A stretch of DNA of 64,000 nucleotides from Sphingobium lactosutens (GCF_013393185.1 NZ_QJQX01000018.1:62001-126000); one strand, 5' to 3'. Positions 45,483 to 54,016 are shown, counted from the first letter of the stretch. Translations and numbers: made by a program. The notes: generated from the sequence alone by a model not told the origin.

Positions 45483-45907
45483 GCCCACGACCGCGCGCCA
45501 CCTATCATTTCAGGAAAGAGGCCGCAGTCATGACCGCAACGATGCGGGTCGTCAATAAAATTATACGATATATGATCGACCTTCTTCCATCTTTCGCGTG
45601 TCGTTAAGACCCGTGAGGATTCACATGTGGTGTGAAAAGAGATTCATCTTCTGGATGGATTGCTATGATTGGACGCGCACCCGACGGGCGCCAATGGAAC
45701 TGCTCGGCTTGGACAATGCAAACGGGTCGCCCACGTAGTGAAACGGTCGTTCTCGTGTGACCTCGCAGAGCATGTTCGGAGGAGCTGGACATGTAATATT
45801 CCATGGTCATGCCATGATCGTGAAGCTTGGCCGACATGGCCAGGATGCAAAAGGGCGCCCAGAGCATCGCAGACGGCGCTATTGGCGGTGTGTTGATTGC
45901 AAACACG
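45483..45907. other. Gene-free region before S9 operon and after cofC
   Basis: About 425 bases. It contains the promoter side of the S9 operon, including TATACGATAT at 45562-45571, identical to a word in the putative GntR operator at 34473-34482. A minus-strand frame of 77 codons (45837-45604) is open but resembles no family and has no clear ribosome site. Base composition is lower in GC than the flanks. Confidence 0.5.
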
Positions 45908-46456
45908 TCATTGGGTAAAGAGCCGCAGATCCTGGGGCGTGTCGAGATCATTGGCCAGCCCCGGCATGCGCACCACCGCAAGCCTTGCCCTTTGCGCCCG
46001 ATGGCGGGCGAAACTGTCCGTACCGAAATGGAAATCAAAGCCGGCAGGATCGACCAGCGCCAGGGCATTGGTTCCGCTGCCATGGCGATCGGGCGCGATC
46101 GCTCCGCCATCCGCGGCGCTCTTTAGCAGGGCATCGACATCGGCGCTGGTCAGCATGGGCAAATCGGCAAAGATGATGGCGATGCTGGCGGGGGCCAGGG
46201 CGTCGCGGGCCGATGCAATTTCCGCGTTCAGCCCCCGGCCCTCATCCCGCATCCATATGGCGTTGCAGTCTGCCAGCGGTGCGGGCGAGAGCAGGACGGT
46301 CCGGTCGATCGCGGATAGGGTCGACAGGCAACTGATAACCCGGCGTGCCATCTCGGCCGCGAGCGCCTCGCGCGCGCCAGGTTCGGATAGCGATGTCAGG
46401 CGCGACTTGCTCATCGCGCCCATCTTCAGCGGGACGATGGCCGTCCATCCGTTCAT
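45908..46456 (-). CDS. cofC: CofC-type phospholactate/phosphoenolpyruvate guanylyltransferase (F420 biosynthesis)
   Basis: A 182-residue GT-A-like nucleotidyltransferase. It starts MNGWTAIVPLKMGAMSKSRL, where the Lys-Ser-Arg pattern is typical of CofC/FbiD, and continues with IAIIFADLPMLTSADVDALL and GGAIAPDRHGSGTNALAL, ending with DLDTPQDL. The enzyme activates 2-phospholactate, PEP or 3-phosphoglycerate with GTP for transfer to the deazaflavin FO. Which acid is used cannot be read by eye; a 3-phosphoglycerate variant is known from Mycetohabitans. It overlaps cofD by four bases (ATGA). Confidence 0.9.
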   Translation of the reverse strand: MNGWTAIVPLKMGAMSKSRLTSLSEPGAREALAAEMARRVISCLSTLSAIDRTVLLSPAPLADCNAIWMRDEGRGLNAEIASARDALAPASIAIIFADLPMLTSADVDALLKSAADGGAIAPDRHGSGTNALALVDPAGFDFHFGTDSFARHRAQRARLAVVRMPGLANDLDTPQDLRLFTQ

Positions 46457-47379
46457 TGCGCGAGACGCGTGGCAAAGGAGATAGCCTGGCTGGCCACCCG
46501 CGCCTTGTCCTCCCGGTCCTTCATCAGCGTGGCGCAGGCGCTGACGGCGACGCCCGGATCGTCCCTCTGATCCCCCGTATCGATCAGCAAGCCGTCGATC
46601 AGCCCGTCATAATGGCGCGCGATGCTCTGGTTGCTGACCGCCAGCCCCAGTTCGGCCATCAGTTTGGCGGTCGGCCCCTTGACCGCCTGCCCGCCGATCA
46701 GCGGCGATACGGCGACCACCGGGGCGCGCCGTTCCCGCAAAGCCTTGCGGATGGCCGGGATCGCCAGGATCGGATCGACGCTGAGGAAAGGATTGGACGG
46801 TGCGATCAATATCATATTCGCTTCGGCGATCGCCTCCAGAACGCCGGGCGCGGGCGCGGCGTCGACAGCGCCTTCGAAATGGATGGCGCGCACGGATGGC
46901 CTGCATTGCCGCTCCACGAAATAGCGCTGGAATTCCAGCCGCCCCTCGTCGCTGTCAATGATGGTCGGTACGGATGCGTCGGACATGGGCAATATGGTGC
47001 AGCCGATGCCGAAACGGTCCGCAAGGTCCGCCGTCACCGCAGAAAGCGTCCTGCCTTCCGCCAGAGCCAGCGATCGCAGAACATGAAGCGCCAGATCGCC
47101 GTCCCCCAGTTGGAACCAGTCCGGCCCGCCCAGTTCGCGCAGCACCTGCATGAAGGCCCAGCTTTCGCCTTCCCGCCCCCAGCCAAGCGTGCGATTGGCC
47201 TTGCCCGACAATGTATAGATCAGCGTGTCGATGTCGGGCGAGACATGTAGACCCAGATGTCGGAAATCATCGCCGGTATTGACGATCGCGGTCACATCCT
47301 GCGCAGGCAGGACATCGATCAGGCCATGGACCAGCTTGGCGCCGCCCACACCCCCGGTCAGGACGACGGCGCGCGTCAC
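46453..47379 (-). CDS. cofD: CofD-type 2-phospho-L-lactate transferase (F420 biosynthesis)
   Basis: A 308-residue protein with the CofD start VVLTGGVGGAKLVHGLIDVL, then NTGDDFRHLGLHVSPDIDTLIYTLSG, GDGDLALHVLRS, MLPMSD-type substrate loop (ILPMSDASVPTI) and LIAPSNPFLSVDPILA. CofD joins the activated phospho-acid to FO to give F420-0 or its dehydro form. Length is normal. It sits between cofE and cofC with four-base overlaps on both sides. No FO synthase (cofG/cofH or fbiC) is in the window, so FO must come from genes elsewhere. Confidence 0.94.
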   Translation of the reverse strand: MTRAVVLTGGVGGAKLVHGLIDVLPAQDVTAIVNTGDDFRHLGLHVSPDIDTLIYTLSGKANRTLGWGREGESWAFMQVLRELGGPDWFQLGDGDLALHVLRSLALAEGRTLSAVTADLADRFGIGCTILPMSDASVPTIIDSDEGRLEFQRYFVERQCRPSVRAIHFEGAVDAAPAPGVLEAIAEANMILIAPSNPFLSVDPILAIPAIRKALRERRAPVVAVSPLIGGQAVKGPTAKLMAELGLAVSNQSIARHYDGLIDGLLIDTGDQRDDPGVAVSACATLMKDREDKARVASQAISFATRLAQ

Positions 47380-48113
47380 CGGAACAGGTCCTCCGCTTCG
47401 GAGCGCACCAGCGCGGCGGCGGGCGCATCCGGTCCTTCGACATGATAGCCGCGCACCAGTGCGGCGGGCACGCCCTCCGCCCCTTCGCCCATGACCAGGC
47501 AGGCGGCGGTTGCGATCATGTCGGCGACGGCAATCTGCGTCACTTCCAGCGCCCGGCCGTCGCGGTCCCGCTCGCCCCGCCGGTCGAGCAGCGCAGGAAG
47601 CCCGGCAGCGCCGATCGCCACCGCAACCACGCCCATGCGCCAGGGGCGCCCGAAACTGTCGGATATGACGACCGGCATCCCCAACGCCTGCGCCAGTTCG
47701 GCCGCCGATGCGTCAGGATCGACAGGCAGCAGCAAGGCGCGCTCCGTATCACCCTCGCCTATGTTCGATCGGTCGATCCCTGCATTCGCCATGACATGGC
47801 CCAGCCGATGCCGGGCGATCAGCACATGGGGGGCGGCGCGCACGATAGCAGTGGATTCCGCCAGCACCAGTTCAACCAGACGAGGATCCTTATATGTCAG
47901 TTCCGCCAGTTCCAGCGCCTCGGCCCCCGGCTCGACCGTATCGAGGCGGATCATCCGCCCTTCCGCCTTGGACAGAATTTTCTGCGTCACGACCAATATG
48001 TCACCGTCACGCCGTTCCAGCCCGGCCGCCTGGAGCGCATCGGCCAGCAGCAGGTCGAGATGCGCGCCCTCCTGCACTTCGGGGATACCGCCAAGCGTAA
48101 TTATCTCGATCAT
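47376..48113 (-). CDS. cofE: CofE-type coenzyme F420-0:L-glutamate ligase
   Basis: A 245-residue enzyme that adds glutamate tails to F420-0. Motifs are GDILVVTQKILSKAEGRMI, APHVLIARHRLGHVMANAGIDRSNIG and VVISDSFGRPWRMGVVAVAIG, all hallmarks of the CofE/FbiB N-terminal family. It is the short archaeal-type form without the nitroreductase domain of mycobacterial FbiB. ATG at 48113 is chosen; just upstream an AGGAG site precedes a five-codon frame (ATG at 48126) whose stop overlaps the cofE start, a possible coupling leader. It is the first gene of the cofEDC operon. Confidence 0.94.
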   Translation of the reverse strand: MIEIITLGGIPEVQEGAHLDLLLADALQAAGLERRDGDILVVTQKILSKAEGRMIRLDTVEPGAEALELAELTYKDPRLVELVLAESTAIVRAAPHVLIARHRLGHVMANAGIDRSNIGEGDTERALLLPVDPDASAAELAQALGMPVVISDSFGRPWRMGVVAVAIGAAGLPALLDRRGERDRDGRALEVTQIAVADMIATAACLVMGEGAEGVPAALVRGYHVEGPDAPAAALVRSEAEDLFR

Positions 48114-48426
48114 GCCCGTGCCGCCATAGCTGTCTCCTGTTCGGGGATGGCATACTTCACCCCGGCATAATGCCAAGAATAAATCAAGCCCGCCGGATCG
48201 ATCCCGGTTGCGATCGCACATGCTCAGATCGACGGAATGATCGTCTGCTAGCGCCCTGAAAGACGACATCGCCTCTTGTGCATCAGAAGCGGCGTCGACG
48301 AGCTTGGTCACATATGGATCCGGCAGGCGAGGTGCAAAGCCGCCTGGCCTATCAACATGCCGTCCGACAAGAGAAAGAGTAGACCGCCGTCCATTTGGGG
48401 GAACGGCGGCCTGAAGAGGCTGGGCT
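48114..48426. other. Gene-free region upstream of cofE
   Basis: About 313 bases between the propeller gene stop and cofE, both on the minus strand. It should hold the cofE promoter. Only an 11-base palindrome GGCATAATGCC (48164-48174) and the terminator-like hairpin at 48384-48409 stand out. No gene was recognised in any frame. Confidence 0.5.
48384..48409 (-). terminator. Likely terminator of propeller gene
   Basis: CCGCCGT/ACGGCGG, a seven-base GC stem with a 12-base loop, lies 18 bases after the stop. On the minus strand it is followed by the pyrimidine-rich TCTACTCTTTCTCTT, as in an intrinsic terminator. Confidence 0.65.
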
Positions 48427-49572
48427 TCAACTGGTGATGCGCAATTTCCCAATCTTGTTCCCGGTGAATTCACCGAACCAGATCGCGCCATCCTGACTGT
48501 TGTTGATGTCGCATATGCCTGCGGCGGCCGTGGGCACGATGAATTCCTTGTAGGTGCCCGTGAGGGGATCATATTGGCCGATCTTGTTGCCGGCTTCGAA
48601 ACCGCCCTGCGCGAAATATATCTTGCCATCCGATCCTTGGCGGATCGGTCCGGGGAAGGGCAAGGGATTGCCCAGCGACAATTGCAGCCCAATCTGCGCG
48701 CGCAACGCCAATATCGAGAATTCCTGGATCTGGCCGGTATTGACGTCGAGTTTGCCGAATTTTTGTGCGCCGGTTTCCGTGAACCAGATCATCCCGTCAC
48801 GGTCGGTCGTCACGCCCTGAGGCAGTGCGGCGGGTGTCGGTATGGTATACTCCTTGATCTGGCGTGTGAACACATCGATGGTGGCGATCTTGTTGGCGGC
48901 GGCCAGCGAGATGACCATGAGATTGCCGGGGCCGCGCTGGATGATCTGGGTCAGGGCACTGACCGTCGACAGCGGTGTGGGCAGGGTGATGACCTCGACC
49001 TGCTTGGTCGTAATGTCGATCCGTCCGATCGCGCCCATGCCCGACATGCTGAACCAGATGCCATTGTCGGGACCGGCGGCCATATCCGTCGCGACGGCTG
49101 CGCCGATGTTGAGCGTTCCGCTGACGATCTGTCCGAAGGGAATGGGGTAGCTTTCACTGGTACCCGTCACCGCATCGATGCGGGTGATCCGATTGGCCGT
49201 CAGTTCCGGAAACCATATGCCGTCATCGGGACCGATCTCGATACCGCCGGGCAAGGCGCCGGGCTGCGACAAGGGATAGCGGGTGAACTGTCCGCTCGAC
49301 GGATCATAACGGGTTATCGCATTACCGACCACTTCTTCGATCCAGGCTTTGCCTCGTCGATCAAATTCGATTTCGCAAGGTCCGGAAAGGACATTGGGCA
49401 GCGCATAATCGGTGATTTGCGATGATGGTCCGGGAAGTAGCTGGGCAATCGAGGCCTGTTCGCTGACCCCTATGCCCATCATTGTCGTAAATGTTACGAG
49501 CAGGGCCTTCAGCTTCCATTTTCTCCCGGTGCGTGATCCCGGTCGGCGGTTGATTACATCAATGTCTTTCAT
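48427..49572 (-). CDS. Secreted streptogramin-lyase-like (Vgb) beta-propeller
   Basis: About 381 residues with a basic start and hydrophobic segment (KALLVTFTTMMGIGV) that may be a signal peptide. Repeats of IEIGPDDGIWFPELTANRITRIDAVTG, DMAAGPDNGIWFSMSGMGAIGRIDITT, VTTDRDGMIWFTETGAQKFGKLDVNTG and DGAIWFGEFTGNKIGKLRI are Vgb/SMP-30-type blades with DG-x-IWF. Vgb linearises streptogramin B, but most family members are not resistance enzymes, so this should be read as a propeller of unknown function. ATG at 49572 follows GGGAGAAG; a GTG at 49587 would add five residues. Confidence 0.8.
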   Translation of the reverse strand: MKDIDVINRRPGSRTGRKWKLKALLVTFTTMMGIGVSEQASIAQLLPGPSSQITDYALPNVLSGPCEIEFDRRGKAWIEEVVGNAITRYDPSSGQFTRYPLSQPGALPGGIEIGPDDGIWFPELTANRITRIDAVTGTSESYPIPFGQIVSGTLNIGAAVATDMAAGPDNGIWFSMSGMGAIGRIDITTKQVEVITLPTPLSTVSALTQIIQRGPGNLMVISLAAANKIATIDVFTRQIKEYTIPTPAALPQGVTTDRDGMIWFTETGAQKFGKLDVNTGQIQEFSILALRAQIGLQLSLGNPLPFPGPIRQGSDGKIYFAQGGFEAGNKIGQYDPLTGTYKEFIVPTAAAGICDINNSQDGAIWFGEFTGNKIGKLRITS

Positions 49573-49635
49573 GCTCTTCTCCCTCACTTGTTGTGTTTGA
49601 ATAAAGATTGGAAAGGGACTGAAAGTTTGCGCGCC

Positions 49636-50289
49636 CTACTGACCGGCTGGCCGTTCCTCCTTGCGCGCGACATAGGCCGTGAACAGGAGGATGCCGGGTG
49701 TGGAAGGGGCTGCCGAAAATGAAACGGTGGCGCCCGGCGCAAAGCCTAACCAGGCTTTTGTCGCATTCGTCGCCTTGTCCTGAATGGTTTGCATGGAATT
49801 GCGGAGCGCGGCTGGCTGGTTCGAACCCGCAATCGTGCCCGCGGCAACGCAGTGCGCGTTAGAGCAATATACTGCTGTCCTGACAGCCGATCTGTTGTCG
49901 CTATCGTTGAAATAGGCGTCCAAGGCCCTTTCGGCTTGAGGCGACCATGACGGATCGCGTGGTTCAGAAGCCAAATGCTGCCGAAGCGCGGCGGGTGCAG
50001 AGAGAGAGGAGGGCAGGGGATTGGATGAACCGCCCGCATTTTCCGGCCCGGCTGACGCGTTGGGCAAATCACCGGGCGCGTCGGCAATGGTGATCGGTTC
50101 CTTATCCGTCGATTCTCCCGGTGCGATGACTTTCCAGCCGATCCACATCGCCATTGAGGCGGTCAAAAGCGCAGCGACGATCCACTTGTGCAAGCTCCGC
50201 CCGACAATATTCTGTTCGACCCAGTCGTGCATGCGCCCAAACTCCATCGTCCCAAATCCGTATGGCGGACCCGGCCAATCATCGATCAT
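49636..50289 (-). CDS. Single-pass membrane protein of unknown function
   Basis: A 217-residue protein, start ATG at 50289 after GGGGGAAC, 14 bases downstream of the SDR gene stop, so probably cotranscribed. It has one membrane helix (KWIVAALLTASMAMWIGWKVI, about residues 35-55), then a Pro/Ser/Gly-rich linker, then a small exported domain: DPSWSPQAERALDAYFNDSDNRSAVRTAVYCSNAHCVAAGTI with two Cys spaced C-x4-C that may form a disulphide, ending FTAYVARKEER. I have seen similar exported domains in sphingomonads but cannot name the family. Confidence 0.6.
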   Translation of the reverse strand: MIDDWPGPPYGFGTMEFGRMHDWVEQNIVGRSLHKWIVAALLTASMAMWIGWKVIAPGESTDKEPITIADAPGDLPNASAGPENAGGSSNPLPSSLSAPAALRQHLASEPRDPSWSPQAERALDAYFNDSDNRSAVRTAVYCSNAHCVAAGTIAGSNQPAALRNSMQTIQDKATNATKAWLGFAPGATVSFSAAPSTPGILLFTAYVARKEERPAGQ

Positions 50290-50303
50290 GTTCCCCCGAA
50301 AAA

Positions 50304-51245
50304 TCAGCCGGTTCCGGGCCGAACCCAGGAAGGCAATGCGCGTTCACTTTCCAGCGCATAGGCAGGATTGCTGCACTCATCCAGGATATCCAGCCTGTCT
50401 TCGCGGGGTTTCCAGCCCAGTTCCTCGCGGGCACGGGGCGAGCGCTGCCGCGAACAGGAGCACATCACGATCCGGCCCATGAAGCGATCCCATATCTCGC
50501 AGCCCTCCTCCACGGTTATGCTGCGTGTCCCGACGCCCAAAGTATCGGCAATGGTGCGGGCGATAACGCCGTAAGACACTTCCCCACTGACGGCAAAGTA
50601 AAGGGCGCCACCCTGGCCCTTTTCCAGCGCCAATCGGTAAAGCTCGGCCAGATCCTCGACATGGACGTTGGAATAGACGTTGAGGCCACGTCCAATATAG
50701 CAAACCGATCCGGTGGCACGGGCGGAATGATAGAAGTCCGATATCAATCGGCAGCCGCCATTGCCCCAGATCATGGGCGGACGGATGACCATGGCTTTGA
50801 CGCCACGTTCGACCGAACTTCGGACGAGTTGTTCAGCTTCCAGACGTGGCGCGATCTGGCGGCGAGGCTCGAATGGTTCATCTTCGGCAAAACTGCGCTC
50901 GTCCCAATCGCCATTTGTCGGTATCGACATGAGACTGGTGCCGCTCGTAAATATCAATGGACGATCCGTATCCGCCAACGCGTCGATCAACGCGGAAGTG
51001 ACGCGAAGTTCCTCTTCGAGCATGAGTTGGGCAGCCCAGATGACCGCATCATGATCCCCGACCATATCAGAGATGGATCCCGTATCGGAAAGATCTCCTG
51101 AAATTATGCCGGCGCCAAGGTCAGAAACGGTTATGGCCGAACTCTCATTGCGCACAAAGCCGTTCACGATATGACCATGTTGCACGAGATGTTTGGCTAT
51201 ATGACTGCCGATGTAACCAGATGCGCCAAAAACAAGAACTTTCAT
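50304..51245 (-). CDS. Atypical extended SDR, NAD(P)-dependent epimerase-like
   Basis: A 313-residue Rossmann protein. The nucleotide motif is VLVFGASGYIGSHIAKHL (G-x-x-G-x-x-G); further signs are HDAVIWAAQ, LIFTSGTSLM, VMVIRPP-like KAMVIRPPMIWGNGG and NVHVEDLAELYRLALEKG. The usual catalytic Tyr-x-x-x-Lys is not visible; the equivalent place reads RRQIAPRLEAEQLV, so it may be a non-catalytic or NmrA-like sensor or use other residues. The substrate is unknown. Confidence 0.82.
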   Translation of the reverse strand: MKVLVFGASGYIGSHIAKHLVQHGHIVNGFVRNESSAITVSDLGAGIISGDLSDTGSISDMVGDHDAVIWAAQLMLEEELRVTSALIDALADTDRPLIFTSGTSLMSIPTNGDWDERSFAEDEPFEPRRQIAPRLEAEQLVRSSVERGVKAMVIRPPMIWGNGGCRLISDFYHSARATGSVCYIGRGLNVYSNVHVEDLAELYRLALEKGQGGALYFAVSGEVSYGVIARTIADTLGVGTRSITVEEGCEIWDRFMGRIVMCSCSRQRSPRAREELGWKPREDRLDILDECSNPAYALESERALPSWVRPGTG

Positions 51246-51858
51246 TTTGTTTCTTTCTTAATCGGTCGCGCAACATGAATGCATGAAGATTCATCCCGCG
51301 AGGAATGCCTTCGCCAATCGGGTATCAAGGCTGTACTGCTCCGATCATGTCGGAAGATAAGCGCGAATTGACCCGGAAACTTTCGTTCGCATGTGCAAAA
51401 TGGGCAAATGCCTGCTTGGCTGCCTGACCCTCCATGTCGAATCGTTATCGGTCAACATGATATGTATGCGAACTAAAAATGCAATATATTTCCTTTGGTG
51501 AGGCGCTCGTGGTCCCATCTCTCTGCCGGGATGGCTCCATTGGTGAAGACGTAATGCCGGCTATGGATCGCAATGGGGAGCGGTCGGGATGGACCTGGAT
51601 ATGTGCGCACGAGCGCGATGCGCCCGAGCTGACGCAATTGCTGATTTGAGCCGGCCATGAACCGCGCGTCGCGCAGAATGAGGCGTTCGTCCCGATGGCG
51701 CCGCTGATCCCATATGCGAATGTGGACGAGCCATCGACCGTCATGTCCTGCCGGAACAACTGTCCGGTGCGGCGCGCCTTTCAACAAGATTATCCGCGAC
51801 TTCTGACCCGCCTCGTACCTTCGGCAGGCAAGAGACGCAAATCCATCCATCTTTAGGA
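51246..51858. other. Gene-poor region between SDR gene and carboxylase operon
   Basis: About 610 bases. The left half (to about 51500) is AT-richer than the rest. Two overlapping minus frames (104 and 145 codons, 51445-51910) are open, but neither shows a domain, a convincing ribosome site or typical codon use. Possible gene remnant; nothing can be named. Confidence 0.45.
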
Positions 51859-51886
51859 TTGTCAGACGATATTGATCGACTATAAA
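51859..51886 (+). promoter_or_regulatory. Putative sigma-70 promoter of the carboxylase operon
   Basis: TTGTCA (51859-51864), 16 bases, TATAAA (51881-51886) is a good housekeeping-type promoter 39 bases before the leader ATG. The -35 overlaps TGTCAGA (51860-51866), which also begins the palindrome at 61297, so the surE-linked GntR could act here. Confidence 0.5.
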
Positions 51887-51925
51887 GTCTGTACGAATCA
51901 AGAAGACCATGGAGAGGAGAGCATC

Positions 51926-51964
51926 ATGTCTGTCGCCGCAGGCCAGGGACCGGTGGATAAATGA
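51926..51964 (+). CDS. 12-codon leader peptide coupled to the 516-aa gene
   Basis: ATG at 51926 has an excellent GGAGAGGAGAG ribosome site and encodes MSVAAGQGPVDK; its stop overlaps the start of the next gene (ATGA, 51961-51964). The downstream gene has no comparable site of its own, so it is probably translated by ribosomes finishing this minicistron. Confidence 0.5.
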   Translation: MSVAAGQGPVDK

Positions 51965-53511
51965 CGCTGGATTATGTGCGGCTGCTGGAGGCTAACAACG
52001 CCATCCAGACGATCGGCGACGATACCTATTGGCTGTGCGTGACGCGCACCGTGCAGGAATCCAAGCTGTTTCCGGTTCCCTCCTACATGCTGCTGTCCTA
52101 TCTCTGCTGCTATTATCGCTACCCGGCCTTGCTGCGGAAGATCGAGTCGAAGATGAAGGCCGAGGAGATTGGCGACCGGGCGAGAGCCATGGGCGGCAAG
52201 TTCGGCAACCTGCCCGGCTGGGGCCTGCCCACCTTCTTCCTGCTGGGGCGCGAGATCCTCATCAATATGGGCCTCCAGACCCCGGCCGACGATGCCGAGG
52301 ATGTCGCCTATGTCATGGACTTCTGGCGCCGCTTCAAACTGGCGCAGCAGCGCGAGGACGGGCATCTCAACGCCCGCGAATATGGCCAGCGCGTCCAGCT
52401 TCTGCCCGAACGCCGCATCCAGCGCTTCCATGCCGACCTGCATGCCTGTTCCAACGGCGACCGCTTGCACAAGGCGGCGCAGGCCTTCCTCGCCACCGTC
52501 TCGCAATATGGTTTCCTTGTGTCCTGCGAGAGCCGCTGCACGCTCAACAATAGCGGTCCCTACAAGCTGGCGGAAAACCGCGAACTTGTGGTGCGCGACT
52601 TCACCGATCTGGCGCAGGGCGACTATCCCTGGCTGGATGGGGTGGCGGACGCCATTCCCTATCCGAACCTGACCGTCACCATGGAGGCGACCGACTGCCA
52701 CTTCTACCTGATGGACGATTGGGGCAGCTTCGAATCCAAGCCGGAGTTCACGGCGGAAAAGCTGACCGGCATCGGCCTTTACACGTCGGACGTGCTGACC
52801 GAAAACCATGTCCCCGTCGGCATGGGATCGGCGGAGGAACTGGCCGGGATGTTTGAAAGCCTGACCGAAACCTTCCGCACCGCGACCGTAGACCTGTGGA
52901 AGAACATGGCCAACTGGTCGCGCGATCAGATGATGGACGCTGGCGCTTTAGTCTATTTCAGCCTCATCAAGGATTTCGCTCATGTCGCGGGCGTCTATGA
53001 CGTCGACGACTGGATGAAGATCGACGAGCGCGCCGATCGTTTCCGGCCGCTGCTGAACGACGAATTCGGCCGCGATTTCCTGGGCGAGCTGGTGGGGCTG
53101 GTCGACCTGCCCAGTCAGCAGCTGCACGACTATGCGATGATGATGCATAATGGCAGACCGGCCCGCTACATCTCGCATATCCCCCATTCCGTGCTGAACG
53201 GCGACGTGCCGCCCAGCAGCGCGCATGTCGCGCCTGGCGTCACTCATCTGACCGAGAAGGTGGATCGCTATGTCACGAGCGCGGGGGCGCTGATGCTGGC
53301 GGACTATAATGCGCGCGCGGCGGCCTTCCTACCGGCGCAGATGCGGCACCCCTATCGTTTCCTGTGCGACAGCAGCGTGCGCGGCGCGCCCGACAATGCC
53401 GACGTCGCGGCGCTCTATGCGCTCGAACAGGAACAGTCGCGGCTCCTGAAGGGCAGGGGCGTCGGGCTGACACGCGACCAGATAGAAGCCCTGCGGGAGA
53501 AGACGGCATGA
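51961..53511 (+). CDS. Unrecognised 516-aa protein, first gene of biotin-carboxylase operon
   Basis: A soluble, mostly helical protein with no signal peptide or membrane helix. It has no motif that I recognise. Distinct stretches are YWLCVTRTVQESKLFPVPSYMLLSYLCCYYRYP (three Cys near residue 50), KFGNLPGWGLPTFFLLGREI, LHACSNGDRLHKAAQAFLATVSQYGFLVSCESRCTLNNSGPY, and LHDYAMMMHNGRPARYISHIPH. It overlaps the biotin-carrier gene by four bases (ATGA), so it is made in step with the carboxylase and is probably a subunit or partner. It may supply substrate-binding or catalytic residues that the altered carboxyltransferase lacks (inference). Confidence 0.85.
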   Translation: MTLDYVRLLEANNAIQTIGDDTYWLCVTRTVQESKLFPVPSYMLLSYLCCYYRYPALLRKIESKMKAEEIGDRARAMGGKFGNLPGWGLPTFFLLGREILINMGLQTPADDAEDVAYVMDFWRRFKLAQQREDGHLNAREYGQRVQLLPERRIQRFHADLHACSNGDRLHKAAQAFLATVSQYGFLVSCESRCTLNNSGPYKLAENRELVVRDFTDLAQGDYPWLDGVADAIPYPNLTVTMEATDCHFYLMDDWGSFESKPEFTAEKLTGIGLYTSDVLTENHVPVGMGSAEELAGMFESLTETFRTATVDLWKNMANWSRDQMMDAGALVYFSLIKDFAHVAGVYDVDDWMKIDERADRFRPLLNDEFGRDFLGELVGLVDLPSQQLHDYAMMMHNGRPARYISHIPHSVLNGDVPPSSAHVAPGVTHLTEKVDRYVTSAGALMLADYNARAAAFLPAQMRHPYRFLCDSSVRGAPDNADVAALYALEQEQSRLLKGRGVGLTRDQIEALREKTA

Positions 53512-54011
53512 GCGGGCCAAAAACCAATGGCGCGGCGCTTGCGGATATCGAGGCGCTGATCGCCGATTTTCAGGCGTCGGGCATGCGCGAACTGCATGTG
53601 CGCGCAGGGGATGTCGAAATCTACCTGTCGACCGATGCGTCTGCGCCTGGCCTCGGCGCGCAGGCGGTTGCGGTGCGGGTGGAGCCGATCGTGCCAGCTT
53701 CCGCCGCGCCGACTGCGACACCAGAGCTGGCAGCCGTTCCGACCGCCGCACCGTGCGATCTGCCCGACAATGCCGTCATCGTCCGTGCGCCTTACCTCGG
53801 CACCTTCTATCGTGCGCCCAAGCCCGGTTCGCCGGTCTATGTCGATGTCGGATCGGTCGTCACCGCCGACACGGAAATGTGTCTGGTCGAAGTGATGAAG
53901 CTCTTCACCGCCGTCCGCGCAGGCTTGTCCGGTACAGTCCATGCCATCCTAGCCACCGACGGCGCGATGGTGGAAGCCGACCAGCCGCTCTTCGCTGTCA
54001 TTCCGGGGTAA
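53508..54011 (+). CDS. Biotin carboxyl carrier protein subunit
   Basis: A 167-residue AccB-like protein. Residues 10-42 (LADIEALIADFQASGMRELHVRAGDVEIYLS) match the AccB N-terminus; an Ala/Pro linker follows. The biotinyl domain (AVIVRAPYLGTFYRAPKPGSPVYVDVGSVV) carries the biotin Lys at about residue 131 in EVMKLFT. The start overlaps the upstream stop (ATGA). It passes carboxybiotin from the biotin carboxylase next to it to the carboxyltransferase two genes on. It is a dedicated copy, outside any fatty-acid synthesis context. Confidence 0.92.
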   Translation: MSGPKTNGAALADIEALIADFQASGMRELHVRAGDVEIYLSTDASAPGLGAQAVAVRVEPIVPASAAPTATPELAAVPTAAPCDLPDNAVIVRAPYLGTFYRAPKPGSPVYVDVGSVVTADTEMCLVEVMKLFTAVRAGLSGTVHAILATDGAMVEADQPLFAVIPG

Positions 54012-54016
54012 GAGCG

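Noticed and set aside
45604..45837. 77-codon minus frame after cofC
   Set aside because: No ribosome site, no domain, and it continues a shadow of cofC; left as intergenic.
48427..49572. Reading the propeller as a streptogramin resistance gene
   Set aside because: The Vgb-like repeat is common in proteins with other roles; there is no resistance context.
51445..51910. Two overlapping minus frames of 104 and 145 codons
   Set aside because: Neither shows a family motif or a start signal; they may be gene remnants but that cannot be shown.
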